From Companilactobacillus zhongbaensis (GTDB taxonomy: Bacteria > Bacillota > Bacilli > Lactobacillales > Lactobacillaceae), in the NCBI RefSeq assembly GCF_003946515.1, contig NZ_RHOM01000006.1, positions 1 through 64,000 on the forward strand: DNA of 64,000 nucleotides. The letters run 5' to 3'. This document shows positions 1-9,542 of this stretch, in pieces (within the stretch, counting starts at the first letter, position 1; each line of letters starts with the position of its first letter). The notes below the pieces were generated by a model. The model had not been told where the DNA came from. It saw only the letters and a list, made by a program, of their open reading frames with translations, and did not search any database. The translations under genes and the position numbers were made by a program.

Positions 1-175
1 ATTCGCCGTCAGCCGCGAAATTTTCGTTTGCACGGCATGGGCCGTGCTTACGAAAAGACCCAGCTTTGAGATGTCCAAGGCGGTCTTCCTTGGATAGCTC
101 AAAGTGGGTCCGCAGCGTTCCACGGCGCAATTCCCGGAACCCTCCACAGAACCGGCAGTGAACCACCACACCAAC
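1..175 (-). repeat. Family A modular cruciform element, copy A1 (cut by window edge)
   Basis: Strand is given so that the conserved motif GGTTCACTGCCGG comes first; this follows the direction of mecA, behind whose terminator the element lies. The core shows an inner stem around GCCGTC/ACGGC, one hairpin built on GCACGGC-ATGG-GCCGTGC, and a second hairpin pairing TTTGAG..TCCAAGG with CCTTGG..CTCAAA. The partner of the outer stem arm CCCTCCACAGAACC is outside the window. The inner cassette is nearly the same as in A3 and A5. The ORFs that can be read through it are side effects of the palindrome. Confidence 0.85.
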
Positions 176-202
176 CTACTACCCCATCAAAAATTAAACA
201 CA

Positions 203-232
203 AAAAAAGCTCAGAGAAATCAATCTCCAAGC
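203..232 (-). terminator. Rho-independent terminator of mecA
   Basis: On the minus strand GCTTGGAGA pairs with TCTCTGAGC (nine pairs including G-T) across a six-base loop and is followed by seven T. It lies 14 bases past the mecA stop, between mecA and element A1. Confidence 0.8.
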
Positions 233-245
233 CAATCCAAAAAAT

Positions 246-926
246 TTAATCTTTAAAATAATATCTAGTAAGCTCAAGCGCAGTCTTGCTCATAAGTTCC
301 TTACCATACTCAGACAAAACAGCCGCAGTAACCTTAGTCCGGTAACTGTACTCGCTCAACAAAGCCAAAATATCATTATAAGTCATATCATGCATCTCAT
401 CAGTAAACAGTACTAATTGTAAGTAGTATGACCCCTTATATTCCCATAAATTAGAAATGCCGCTCTCAAGTCTGAGCAGTCTTGCTAATTGGATGTAATC
501 TTCGAAAGTCTTAAACTCAACAATCACAGTTTTCGTAGGTGTATCTGGGTCATTTAGATATGGAGCTGTATCGGCATCATATTCCTCGTGGCCGAGTTCG
601 TTCGCATTGACATTGACCGATTGAACTTGATCGTTGTCTTCAAGCGAATCATTATCTAATGGCAATGAACCTGTGAAATCCTCGTCATTTGACTTGCTAA
701 TTAGCAATTCCAAGCCGGCCTTGTTAGGCATGATTTGGAAAGTAACTGGTTCATTGTTTGAAAATGTATGGTTCTTATCAACCTCGTCTAAAATGCTGTA
801 GAAGAATGCTTCAATTTGTTTCTTGTTTCCTAACAAATCTAAAACAGTTACCCCACGTTCCTGCAAATCCTGCGTACTAAGAATGACTCTGATCGTATTT
901 TCATTAATATGATCCATTTCCATCAT
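246..926 (-). CDS. mecA: Adaptor protein MecA
   Basis: MecA is the adaptor that delivers substrates such as Spx or ComK to the ClpC unfoldase. The start of the protein (HINENTIRV) and the two-domain layout are typical: an N-terminal substrate-binding domain of about 80 residues, an acidic linker at about 80-125 rich in Asp/Glu/Asn, and a C-terminal Clp-binding domain. The length of about 226 residues is normal. The ATG at 926 is chosen because GAGGTGACT precedes it; ATGs at 923 and 917 are possible. Its neighbour is spx, a known MecA/ClpCP substrate in related bacteria, and the two are separated by a strong terminator, so they are transcribed separately. Confidence 0.93.
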   Translation of the reverse strand: MMEMDHINENTIRVILSTQDLQERGVTVLDLLGNKKQIEAFFYSILDEVDKNHTFSNNEPVTFQIMPNKAGLELLISKSNDEDFTGSLPLDNDSLEDNDQVQSVNVNANELGHEEYDADTAPYLNDPDTPTKTVIVEFKTFEDYIQLARLLRLESGISNLWEYKGSYYLQLVLFTDEMHDMTYNDILALLSEYSYRTKVTAAVLSEYGKELMSKTALELTRYYFKD

Positions 927-1000
927 AGTCACCTCAATTCTTGTATCTACATTTTAACAGTCTTGAGTTTCTTGTAAAGCAAAGAAGTTTGGATAAAACA

Positions 1001-1040
1001 AAATGAAGGATCTAATTCATGATTAGACCCTTCATTTTCA
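1001..1040 (-). terminator. Rho-independent terminator of spx
   Basis: On the minus strand AATGAAGGGTCTAAT pairs with ATTAGATCCTTCATT across a short loop, followed by TTTTG and TTTT. It lies directly behind spx. Confidence 0.85.
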
Positions 1041-1053
1041 TAGTATTTGGAAA

Positions 1054-1452
1054 TTATAATCCTGCCATCAATTGAGCCTTTTGGAGCTCCATTGTCCGTA
1101 CGCTTCTTGGCAAGAATCTTCTGATTTCGTCTTCGTTAAAACCTACTTGGAGACGTTTGTCATCCATGATGATAGGACGTTTTAATAGTCCTGGATTCTT
1201 TTGTACTAAATCTAAAAGTTGGTCGATCGTAAGATCTTCCAGGTTCATATCTAAGTTTTGGAATGCCTTCGAACGTGTAGAAATAATTTCTTCTGTTCCG
1301 TCTTCAGTCATTTGTAATACTTGTTTAATTTCTTCTTTATTTAGTGGTTCGGAATAAATATTTCTTTCCTTGTACGGAATGTCGTGCTTTTCAAGCCAAG
1401 CTTTTGCTTTACGGCATGAAGTGCAACTTGGAGATGTATAGATTGTTACCAT
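1054..1452 (-). CDS. spx: Redox-responsive transcriptional regulator Spx
   Basis: Spx binds the alpha subunit C-terminal domain of RNA polymerase and controls the thiol and oxidative stress response. The 132-residue protein has the ArsC-like thioredoxin fold start VTIYTSPSC, the redox switch C10-x-x-C13, and the conserved RPI segment near residue 90. The ATG at 1452 is preceded by AAGGAG at a good distance; a longer reading upstream has no ribosome site and does not fit the family length. It is a monocistronic gene next to mecA. Lactobacilli often carry several Spx paralogues, so the symbol denotes the family. Confidence 0.93.
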   Translation of the reverse strand: MVTIYTSPSCTSCRKAKAWLEKHDIPYKERNIYSEPLNKEEIKQVLQMTEDGTEEIISTRSKAFQNLDMNLEDLTIDQLLDLVQKNPGLLKRPIIMDDKRLQVGFNEDEIRRFLPRSVRTMELQKAQLMAGL

Positions 1453-1711
1453 AATAATCTCTCCTTTTTCACTAAAGTGTGCCAAGGTGATTCCTCAACA
1501 CAATATATTGTAGCTCATTAAAATTATAAAATCTACACTATTTGAAAATAAATAGCGAATATCTGTTCTGTCGAGCACTAGTTGTGAAAGCATGAACTTT
1601 GATTTTTTAAGCAAAAAAGCAAAAATTCACAAGTTGAAATAATCATAAAATTATTCAATCGATAGGATAAAATTAATGATACATCAAATCTAAGTCACTA
1701 AGTCTTGTGGT

Positions 1712-2443
1712 CTAGATCTCTACCTCTAACCCGGTAAATGCATGGATCGTTGGAATATTTTCAGCATATTGCTGAGTTTCTTTCAACATTTGTTCCACAT
1801 CAACCTTTTGTGGCAAGTGGCTGATCATTAATCTTTTTACTTGGGCAGCTTTGGCTAACTCACCAGTTTCCTTAGTAGTCATATGCCAAATCTTACCGGT
1901 CTTATCTTCAGGGAAATTAGTATCTGTGATCAAAAGATCAGTTCCCTTTGCGAAATCAACTAAGCCATCAAAGTATGCTGTATCTGAAGTGTAGACGATC
2001 GATTCATCACCTTTCGTGATCTTTATAGCATAAGCTGGCACGGGGTGGATCGTTCTTAAAAATTCGAACTTCAATGATCCAATTTCAGTTGATTCATAAT
2101 CATTGTAAGCAATACCCTTGCTTACACCATCCATAGTTAATTGAGCGAAATTAACAAAGTCTTGTGTATGACCGTAAATTGGCAAGACATCGTGTTTGCG
2201 ATTTTGTGGATCTAGTTGCCAATTATATTGCAAGACGCCTAAATCTGCTGTATGGTCGTGGTGATAGTGGGACAGTACGACTGCATCTAGTTGAAGTGGA
2301 TCGATGTAATTGGATAATTCATTCAATACACCACTTCCACAATCGATCAAAATGTTTTGGTCGCCATCTTGAAGCAAATATCCGGATGTTCCTTGTCCTT
2401 TATAAGGATATCCACCATAAAAACCAAGTACTGTAATTAACAT
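1712..2443 (-). CDS. MBL-fold metal-dependent hydrolase (YhfI-like)
   Basis: A 243-residue metallo-beta-lactamase-fold hydrolase of the ribonuclease Z-like branch. The zinc ligand motif H59-x-H61-x-D63-H64 is intact, followed by a later His near 132, Asp in YTSDTAYF and His in ISHLP, which complete the dinuclear site. A GGAGGG ribosome site precedes the ATG. Similar proteins (B. subtilis YhfI) have no settled function; a phosphodiesterase role is plausible. It lacks the exosite arm expected of true RNase Z, so tRNA processing is unlikely. It is divergent from the next gene with only 39 bases between the starts. Confidence 0.85.
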   Translation of the reverse strand: MLITVLGFYGGYPYKGQGTSGYLLQDGDQNILIDCGSGVLNELSNYIDPLQLDAVVLSHYHHDHTADLGVLQYNWQLDPQNRKHDVLPIYGHTQDFVNFAQLTMDGVSKGIAYNDYESTEIGSLKFEFLRTIHPVPAYAIKITKGDESIVYTSDTAYFDGLVDFAKGTDLLITDTNFPEDKTGKIWHMTTKETGELAKAAQVKRLMISHLPQKVDVEQMLKETQQYAENIPTIHAFTGLEVEI

Positions 2444-2482
2444 ATAAACCCTCCAAATTTTTTAGAAAGGATCTCAATAATT

Positions 2483-2938
2483 ATGGACATATCATTAAAG
2501 CTAGGCACAGATAATTTTTTAAAAACTCAGCTAACTTCTGCTGATACCTTATTAAAACCCTTATTTGATAGTAAAGGAGACCATCTTTTAATAAAAGAAT
2601 TAACCACTTCTGGTGACTATCGTAGTCTAAAAGGTGGTTTAAACTCGTCGAAAGATCTCTATTTACTAGTGTACATAAAATTGAATAATGAACAAATATC
2701 CATCTTTGAAGATAAAGTCTACTACAAATTTGATGAATTTGTAGAAAAAAATAACGAACCTGCTATTTTCCAAAAACGAGCCGACTTCAAAGAATACTTA
2801 TTGATCAATAGTTTTCAAAACGAAGAAGACTTAGGATTCTGGAAAAAGCAGATCACTGACTTGATCAAAAATGGCATTCAAGCCGTTTCTAATGAACCAT
2901 TGAAGTTCTTCAGTCAAGCTTACCAAAAGGAAATTTAA
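2483..2938 (+). CDS. Hypothetical cytosolic protein, 151 residues
   Basis: I do not recognise this protein. It is 151 residues, hydrophilic, without signal peptide or membrane segment, rich in Lys, Asp and Phe, with predicted mixed alpha/beta character. AAAGGA precedes the ATG at a usable distance and codon use matches the neighbours, so it is probably real. It is divergent from the MBL hydrolase and convergent with the exporter permease; the two stop codons overlap by four bases and no terminator is visible between them. Confidence 0.7.
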   Translation: MDISLKLGTDNFLKTQLTSADTLLKPLFDSKGDHLLIKELTTSGDYRSLKGGLNSSKDLYLLVYIKLNNEQISIFEDKVYYKFDEFVEKNNEPAIFQKRADFKEYLLINSFQNEEDLGFWKKQITDLIKNGIQAVSNEPLKFFSQAYQKEI

Positions 2939-4962
2939 AGCTTATCGGCTACCCCACGCCACGATAAGACGTAGGTCAACACTCCGGTCAGACCATAGAG
3001 CACGACGTATGACAGTCCGATCAAGACAAAGGCTCCCACTTTGGGCGTATTTAGCGACAAGTTTAAGACTCCCACAATCAAAAACGACTGGATCAAAGCA
3101 AATATCATCGGCAGTCCAAACAGCAAACTAGTCTCTCGTTTAACAATCTGTTTGATCTCTTTTTCAGAAGCACCGATTTTTTTCAAGGTCTTCAATTGGC
3201 GCCATTCAAAGTCATCGCGGAGCAATACTTTCAAGGTCAACAAGCTTCCTAATGCGATCAATAATGAGATGCTGAAGATGGTGATCAAAAACAAGAAAAA
3301 GCCAGTAGCCTGGCGGACTACATTTTTAGTGACTGCTTGCCGGACGAAACTCATTTGTACGTATTGATTTGTTTTCAAATATTCGCCATACGCCAACTTA
3401 GTCGCTTTGGTTTTGGTGATGGTCGACTTATCCAGACTTGATCCGATGTTGACCGTCAAATAATAGCGATGTTTCTTTTGTTGCAATTTTTTGATAACGG
3501 CATTAGAAAAATGGTCTGCACCTGAAACGTCCCAACCGTAAAAAGTATCCGAAGCCTCACTATCGATCTGGTGATAATACTCATCTGGTACGATCAACAT
3601 GTAGCATGAGTACATTCGATTTCCGTAAGGAAACATCGAACCAACTTTACGAGTCGCGATCTTAGGCATATTTTTCACCTGGATCGGATGTCTCGTATCA
3701 TTATAATTTGGCGTTAAAGCTGATAATTCACTTTTGACTTCTAAGAAATCTCCTGACTTGAGCGGGGGATTTTTTTTCGTTAATCTTTGAGGTAACTTTT
3801 GATAATCCGAATTTGACATCACGGAAACTAATCTTGGCACGTAGGCGTTTTCTGAGTAGTCCCAGACCTCAGAAACAGTCCGTTTGATTGGCGTATGGTA
3901 ACGCCCTTTAACGTGAGTTTTTTGCTTAGTCAGCTGCTTTTCGACCTCTTGAGCCTGGCTTTTATTAGCTGCTAGCTCAAACGAGTATGAGTTTTGATAG
4001 TCTTGGTAGACCACTTGATATCCGGCATAACAAAATACTAGTACAGCAACGGCTAAAGCTGATAATTCAGTAATAAACCAAATGATCGAAGTGTTTTTTA
4101 CTAATCGTTTGTGCAAATATTTGAAAGTGAATAAATTAGTCCCTCGATAAGAAAAAATCTTTAACCGGTCTAAGATTTCCAACACTAACGGCAAAAATCC
4201 CTTGAAGACTAAATAACTTCCGAATAAATACAAAATAGCAATGACTAATGTCATCACTAACGACTGATCCAAAGTATCATAATTCCGCCCCATCGTTAAC
4301 AACTGCAATGTAAGAATTACCCCGGTCAAAAATAGCAATAAACCAAGGACACCTAATAGGGAACGAACGAGCCAGTGATTGTACAGATGCTTCTTCTTAT
4401 GCTTGTCACGAACTAAAAAGTACGACCGCAACCCATTGAACAAGCTCAAGATAAGAGTTGAATAAAGTCCGACTTGAAGCATGATCCAGACGACTTTTGC
4501 AGAATAATAAAACTTGAACGTCAAATCGATCCGCATCAAGTAGACTAGCAACATCCCGACAAATTTTTGCAAAATGAGCGCGACTAGCATTCCGATGATC
4601 CATGATATTAGTTGGACGACGAACGTTTCTAAAAAGCTGATCAACGCGATCGTGAATTTGGACATCCCTAATTTGAAGTACGTTCGAAATTCGTTTTTTT
4701 GCTGTTCAATGAAAAATCCGCCAACGTAGGCCATGTAGACAAAGGTGAAAAAAGCAAATATGAAGACCATTGCATACATGACTTGTTGGAAGGAAATGTT
4801 CCAGTAATGCGACGTTTTCAAGGTTGGATCAACGACTAACATTGCTAACAACGTTAAAACTGCGACGGCGAAAACTGAAGCTAAGACGTAAATGATGTAA
4901 CTGTCTCGTAATTTATAAAGACTCTTGCGAATAATCTTAAGGTATATTGAAATAGCTGCCAC
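2935..4962 (-). CDS. BceB-type ABC exporter permease (FtsX-like)
   Basis: Membrane subunit of a peptide-antibiotic sensing and resistance exporter. The 675-residue protein has the BceB pattern: about ten membrane segments, with a large extracellular domain (roughly residues 310-510) between a central segment and the final FtsX-like block of three segments. BceAB transporters protect against lipid II-binding peptides such as bacitracin and also serve as sensors for their two-component partner. The gene overlaps the ATPase gene by 26 bases. The GTG used as start abuts its own GGAG, so the real start could differ by a few codons. The divergent regulator and kinase genes at 5775-7451 complete the module. 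Confidence 0.87.
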   Translation of the reverse strand: MAAISIYLKIIRKSLYKLRDSYIIYVLASVFAVAVLTLLAMLVVDPTLKTSHYWNISFQQVMYAMVFIFAFFTFVYMAYVGGFFIEQQKNEFRTYFKLGMSKFTIALISFLETFVVQLISWIIGMLVALILQKFVGMLLVYLMRIDLTFKFYYSAKVVWIMLQVGLYSTLILSLFNGLRSYFLVRDKHKKKHLYNHWLVRSLLGVLGLLLFLTGVILTLQLLTMGRNYDTLDQSLVMTLVIAILYLFGSYLVFKGFLPLVLEILDRLKIFSYRGTNLFTFKYLHKRLVKNTSIIWFITELSALAVAVLVFCYAGYQVVYQDYQNSYSFELAANKSQAQEVEKQLTKQKTHVKGRYHTPIKRTVSEVWDYSENAYVPRLVSVMSNSDYQKLPQRLTKKNPPLKSGDFLEVKSELSALTPNYNDTRHPIQVKNMPKIATRKVGSMFPYGNRMYSCYMLIVPDEYYHQIDSEASDTFYGWDVSGADHFSNAVIKKLQQKKHRYYLTVNIGSSLDKSTITKTKATKLAYGEYLKTNQYVQMSFVRQAVTKNVVRQATGFFLFLITIFSISLLIALGSLLTLKVLLRDDFEWRQLKTLKKIGASEKEIKQIVKRETSLLFGLPMIFALIQSFLIVGVLNLSLNTPKVGAFVLIGLSYVVLYGLTGVLTYVLSWRGVADKL

Positions 4963-5698
4963 CTCCGATTGTTCGCTGCATGTTGATCACTTGCTCGAAG
5001 AATGCGTTCCTATCGCCCGAATTAACGATCTCAGAAAAAACCGAGCCATCTTTGATAAAGACTACCCGACTACAATAACTAGCCGTAAAGGCATCATGTG
5101 TCGCCATCAAGATGGTAGTCTTTTCTCGTTGATTAATGATCTGCATATAATTCAACAAGATCGTGGCCGACTTAGAATCTAAGCTTCCGGTCGGTTCATC
5201 AGCGAATAAAATCTCGGGATTGTTGATCAAGGCTCGGGCAGCCGAAATTATTTGTCTTTGGCCTAACGAAAGATCATCGATCGAACGATGACTCAATTCG
5301 CCGATATCTAGCAGACGGTTCAAATGATCGAACCGTTCTTCGATGACTTTTTTGGAGGAGTGGTTCAAGACTAGTGGCAAGATGATATTTTCTTTCACGT
5401 TCAGTGAATCTAATAGTTCGAAACTTTGATAAATAAAGCCCATTTTGTGGCGACGATATTGGGCCAAAGTCTTATCGTGCTGTTGAGTCATATCGATGCT
5501 GTCAATAATGATCTGTCCGTGGTCGGGACGTTCGTTGGTCGATATCGCATTCAACAAAGTCGACTTCCCGGCACCAGAAGGACCCATGATCCCGACAAAC
5601 TCCCCTTGAGCCACTTGGAGGTCGATATCCTTCAAGGCATGGACCGCATTTTTCTTTTTTCCATAGTCTTTAGCAATATTTTTTACAATTATTTGCAA
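4937..5698 (-). CDS. BceA-type ABC exporter ATP-binding protein
   Basis: ATPase of the peptide-resistance exporter whose permease follows. Walker A (GPSGAGKS), the signature LSLGQ, Walker B (ILFADEPTG) and the switch His in MATHDAF are all present. The length of 253 residues is normal for the family. The TTG at 5698 is chosen as start because GGGGAG lies seven bases before it and it begins the ABC domain; the open frame continues upstream but into the divergent promoter region and without family similarity. It is co-transcribed with the permease and divergent from the response regulator. Confidence 0.88.
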   Translation of the reverse strand: MQIIVKNIAKDYGKKKNAVHALKDIDLQVAQGEFVGIMGPSGAGKSTLLNAISTNERPDHGQIIIDSIDMTQQHDKTLAQYRRHKMGFIYQSFELLDSLNVKENIILPLVLNHSSKKVIEERFDHLNRLLDIGELSHRSIDDLSLGQRQIISAARALINNPEILFADEPTGSLDSKSATILLNYMQIINQREKTTILMATHDAFTASYCSRVVFIKDGSVFSEIVNSGDRNAFFEQVINMQRTIGGGSYFNIP

Positions 5699-5774
5699 GT
5701 GAAACTCCCCATTGATCGAATAATTATTGTTATTATTAAGTAGCGTATACATTTTATCATGAGGGCGGTTTATT

Positions 5775-6449
5775 ATGGCTAAAATAATGATAATTGAAGA
5801 CGATGCTTCAATTTCAAAATTAATCAGTGAAAATTTATCTAAATGGCAAATGGATCCATACGTGGTCAGTGATTTCTCGACCATCATCGAACAATTTAGT
5901 GAACAACAACCTGACCTAGTCTTGCTCGACATTAATTTGCCGGTCCGAGATGGTTACTACTGGAATCAAGAGATCCGCAAGATCTCCAAAGCGCCGATCA
6001 TAATTATTTCTTCACGAAATTCCAACATGGACCAGATCATGTCGATGAACATGGGCGCCGACGATTTCGTGGAAAAACCTTTTTCGATCGATATTTTGAT
6101 TGCCAAGATCAATGCCTTGTTACGGCGGACTTATGACTTCACCAAGTCAACTAGCAATATTATCGAACACAATGGTTTGAAGTTGAACTTGTCTGACGGG
6201 ACCGTTGAGATCGGCGAAAACAAGATCGATCTGTCGAAAAATGAATACAAGCTATTGCAACGACTGTTGAAAGATCAAGGTAAAATCGTTTCTCGAGAAC
6301 AGCTCCTTAACTTCATGTGGGACGACGAGCGCTTTGTCGACGACAATACTTTGACAGTCAATATCAATCGCTTGCGGAATAAGTTCGACAAAAACGGCTT
6401 ATCTAATTACATCGTGACCAAAGTCGGTCAAGGATACATCATCCCTTAG
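5775..6449 (+). CDS. OmpR-family response regulator (BceR-like)
   Basis: Response regulator of 224 residues. The receiver domain (1-115) has the acidic pair D9/D10, the phosphoacceptor D52 in LLDINLP and the conserved Lys in VEKPF. The C-terminal winged helix (about 130-224) ends in the usual RxNKF and VGQGYI pattern. It lies nine bases before the kinase gene. Linkage to a BceAB-type exporter and a short kinase marks it as a BceR-like regulator, which in this family activates the exporter promoter; the target site is probably in the 76-base gap upstream of the exporter. Confidence 0.9.
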   Translation: MAKIMIIEDDASISKLISENLSKWQMDPYVVSDFSTIIEQFSEQQPDLVLLDINLPVRDGYYWNQEIRKISKAPIIIISSRNSNMDQIMSMNMGADDFVEKPFSIDILIAKINALLRRTYDFTKSTSNIIEHNGLKLNLSDGTVEIGENKIDLSKNEYKLLQRLLKDQGKIVSREQLLNFMWDDERFVDDNTLTVNINRLRNKFDKNGLSNYIVTKVGQGYIIP

Positions 6450-6458
6450 GAGGCAATT

Positions 6459-7451
6459 ATGACATTTGGTAAATATTTGCGTGACCACGGGATCTTAATA
6501 TTAGCGATCATTTTAGGTGTCACCTTTGTCGAATCAATCTTGTACTTGGACCCAAGTGTCCAGTTTGATCAAGGTACCCTGCTGTACAGTTGGTTTTTGG
6601 CAATCCTCATTACCGGACTTTGCATTGGCATTTCGTACTTGCGCAAAAAAAGTTGGTATAAAAATCTCGAAAGTTATCAAGAAGACCTCTCCAAGGAACT
6701 CAGTGGCGCCAAAAATAACGAACAAAAATTTATTCAAGAAAAAATCAACAACGTTGTCCTCCAATATCGTCAAGAATTGACCGATCTATATCAAGATCAA
6801 CAAGAACAACGAGAATACACCGAGTCTTGGGTCCACGACATCAAAGTACCACTGGCAGCTTTAAAGTTAGCCTCCGATGACGAATTAGATCCACAGCTTT
6901 TAAGCGAGGAAACGGACCAGATCGACTACTTAGTCGACCAAGCACTTTATTTTGCGCGCTTGAACAACTTTTCCAATGACTACTTGATCAAGGAACAAAA
7001 CTTAAACGACATCGTCAAAAATTCGATCCGCACGAATAAACGTAGTTTCATCAACAAACGGATCGGCATTGAGTTAGACGTGACTGATCAGCCAGTTTTG
7101 ACCGATTCAAAGTGGTTAAGTTTTATTTTGAATCAGATCATCGCCAACAGTTTGAAATACACCGATTCCGGTGGAAAAGTCAAAGTTTTCACGACTTCGG
7201 AAAAACAAAATGTCTTGCTCCACATTAAAGACAACGGGGTCGGCATCAAAACCGAAGACCTTTCGCGAGTCTTCAACAAAGGATTCACCGGCAGCAATGG
7301 TCGAGCATCTGGTAGCAAGGCGACCGGTATTGGTCTCTACCTCGTCAAAAAAATGGTCGATCGCTTAGGCCACGAGATCACTATCAATTCTGTAGTAGGA
7401 CAAGGAACTGAAGTCATCATCACCTTTATGGATCTGCCTTATTACTCTTAA
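6459..7451 (+). CDS. Intramembrane-sensing histidine kinase (BceS-like)
   Basis: A 330-residue kinase with two membrane helices (about 10-32 and 43-61) separated by a very short outside loop, so it has no sensor domain of its own. This is the BceS/intramembrane-sensing architecture in which the transporter senses the drug. The phosphoacceptor H126 is in SWVHDIKVPL. ATP-binding motifs follow: N box, DNGVGI (G1) and GIGLYL (G2). AGGAGG precedes the ATG. It forms one unit with the response regulator. Confidence 0.9.
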   Translation: MTFGKYLRDHGILILAIILGVTFVESILYLDPSVQFDQGTLLYSWFLAILITGLCIGISYLRKKSWYKNLESYQEDLSKELSGAKNNEQKFIQEKINNVVLQYRQELTDLYQDQQEQREYTESWVHDIKVPLAALKLASDDELDPQLLSEETDQIDYLVDQALYFARLNNFSNDYLIKEQNLNDIVKNSIRTNKRSFINKRIGIELDVTDQPVLTDSKWLSFILNQIIANSLKYTDSGGKVKVFTTSEKQNVLLHIKDNGVGIKTEDLSRVFNKGFTGSNGRASGSKATGIGLYLVKKMVDRLGHEITINSVVGQGTEVIITFMDLPYYS

Positions 7452-7471
7452 AAAAATACGAACACTAAAAA

Positions 7472-7499
7472 AACGTCGATCGCATGATCGGCGTTTTTG
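7472..7499. terminator. Bidirectional terminator between the kinase gene and copB
   Basis: AAAAACGTCGATC and GATCGGCGTTTTT form a near-perfect stem with a four-base loop, with A and T tracts serving both convergent genes. Confidence 0.85.
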
Positions 7500-7502
7500 C
7501 TG

Positions 7503-9539
7503 TTAAATTTTTCGTAAAGTCATCGCATTTATCGCAACGATGATGGTTGAAAGCGACATGATCACAGCTCCTAACGCTGGATTCAAAACAAATCCGATCG
7601 GAGCAAGCACTCCTGCAGCTAGTGGCAGAGCAATGATGTTGTAACCTGCTCCCCACCACAGGTTTTCGACCTGTTTCTTGTAAGTCTTTTCAGCCAGCTG
7701 CAAAAATTTAGTGATGTCAGCTGGATCACTGTTATAAAGAACGATGTCAGCTGAATCGATAGCCACATCGGTCCCAGCACCAATGGCGACGCCGATAGTA
7801 GCACTAGCTAAACTAGGTGCATCATTGATCCCGTCACCGACCATCATCACCTTGTGACCCTCAAGTTCCAAATTACGGATCACCTGATGTTTGTCTTCCG
7901 GCAACAATTCAGCTTTAAATTCTTCGATGCCTAATTGCTCCGCAAAAATTTGGGCCGCATGCTTATTGTCACCCGTCAACATGATCGGCGTAATATTGCG
8001 AGCCTTCAATTCTTTGATAAATTGAACAGCATTTTTCTTAACTTTATCACCTAAAGCTACCAAGCCAATGACTTGATCATTAGTAACCAGATAACTGATC
8101 GTATTACCTTTATCGAGATAAGTTTGTGCTTGTTGAGCATCAAATTTGATCGATTTTTCATTTAAGTATTTCATATTGACCAAGAAATAACTTTGCTTAT
8201 CAAGCACACCACTCATACCGTAACCTTTGATGGCTTGAACATCGGAAAAAGCAGTCGGCTCGACTTGTTCGCTTTTTGCCTTAGAAACGATACTATTTGC
8301 AATCGGATGGCTAGATCCTTGCTCGAGTCCAGCAATCAGTTGCAAGACTTGATCGTCTGTATATTTACTGTCTAAGGCTTTTAAACCGTTGACCGTAAAT
8401 TCACCTTCAGTCAAAGTTCCCGTCTTGTCCATGGCCACATAATCGATATGACGGCTATTTTCGATAGCTTGATTGTCACGAATGATCAAACCGTTAGTTG
8501 CAGCGATCGAAGTACTACGTGACATGACCAAAGGAATTGCTAACCCCAAAGCATGGGGACAGGCGATAACCAAAACCGTCACCAACCGGTTCAAAGCATC
8601 ACTGACCGAACCAAACACCAACCAGTAGACAAAAGCGATGATTCCGACGATCAGAGCAGCGTAAAAAAGCCAACCAGAAACTTTATCAGCTAAAACTTGC
8701 GTCTTAGACTTACTCATTTGTGCATCGGAAACGAGCTTGCTGATCTGCGACAAATAACCTTCGTGGGCTGTCTTAGCAACTTGGATCCTGATCGTACCAT
8801 CACCGTTGATCGAGCCACCAACTACTTCATCAGAAACGGCTTTTTTAACCGCCTTTGATTCACCAGTGACCAACGATTCGTTAACGTAGCTTTCACCAGA
8901 AACGACTACCCCATCAAGCGGGATCGACTCTCCAGCCTTAACTTCGACCACGCTACCAGAAATAACTTGGTTGATGTCTTGTTCAACAACTTTTTCACCC
9001 TTAACGAGATGGACACGGTCAGAAACTAACGACGAAATCTTATCCAAAGCACTACCAGCTTGCATCGTCGACTTCATTTCCATCCAGTGACCTAACAACA
9101 TAATGACGATCAAGGAAGCAAGCTCCCAGAAAAAGTCCATCACATGTTGGTCAGAACCAACTAAATTATTCATAACAAAGGCGTACAAACTGTACAAATA
9201 AGCCACCGAAATACCCATCGTGATCAGCATCATCATCGCAGGCTTCTTGGACTTCAATTCAGCATAAGCCCCAGTCAAAAATGGCTTTCCGCCATAAAAA
9301 TACAAAATAGACGACAAGATCAAAACGATCCAGTCAGAGCCCGGAAATTGTAATTGAAATGGCAAATGCAATCCCATAAACGGCGACAAAATAAAGACGG
9401 GAATAGCAAAAATCAATGAGAGCCAAAACTTTTTACGTAAATCTCCCATATCCATCATCATACCACCATGCATCATCATATGGCCATGATCCATATCATG
9501 CATCTTCATATCTTCACCAGACATACCGTTCATATCCAT
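7503..9539 (-). CDS. copB: Copper-translocating P1B-type ATPase CopB
   Basis: Membrane copper or silver exporter of 678 residues. The N terminus (1-34) is a Met/His-rich tail instead of a CxxC metal domain, and the membrane metal site is CPH (IACPHALGLA), which together define the CopB subgroup. TGES, the phosphorylation motif DKTGTLTEG and GDGINDAPSL are all present, with eight predicted membrane segments. The ribosome site GGGGAGG lies inside the last codons of copY, three bases upstream, so the two genes are translationally tied. The copper-inducible repressor CopY and the cop boxes at 9978-10017 imply induction by copper. Confidence 0.93.
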   Translation of the reverse strand: MDMNGMSGEDMKMHDMDHGHMMMHGGMMMDMGDLRKKFWLSLIFAIPVFILSPFMGLHLPFQLQFPGSDWIVLILSSILYFYGGKPFLTGAYAELKSKKPAMMMLITMGISVAYLYSLYAFVMNNLVGSDQHVMDFFWELASLIVIMLLGHWMEMKSTMQAGSALDKISSLVSDRVHLVKGEKVVEQDINQVISGSVVEVKAGESIPLDGVVVSGESYVNESLVTGESKAVKKAVSDEVVGGSINGDGTIRIQVAKTAHEGYLSQISKLVSDAQMSKSKTQVLADKVSGWLFYAALIVGIIAFVYWLVFGSVSDALNRLVTVLVIACPHALGLAIPLVMSRSTSIAATNGLIIRDNQAIENSRHIDYVAMDKTGTLTEGEFTVNGLKALDSKYTDDQVLQLIAGLEQGSSHPIANSIVSKAKSEQVEPTAFSDVQAIKGYGMSGVLDKQSYFLVNMKYLNEKSIKFDAQQAQTYLDKGNTISYLVTNDQVIGLVALGDKVKKNAVQFIKELKARNITPIMLTGDNKHAAQIFAEQLGIEEFKAELLPEDKHQVIRNLELEGHKVMMVGDGINDAPSLASATIGVAIGAGTDVAIDSADIVLYNSDPADITKFLQLAEKTYKKQVENLWWGAGYNIIALPLAAGVLAPIGFVLNPALGAVIMSLSTIIVAINAMTLRKI

Positions 9540-9542
9540 AAA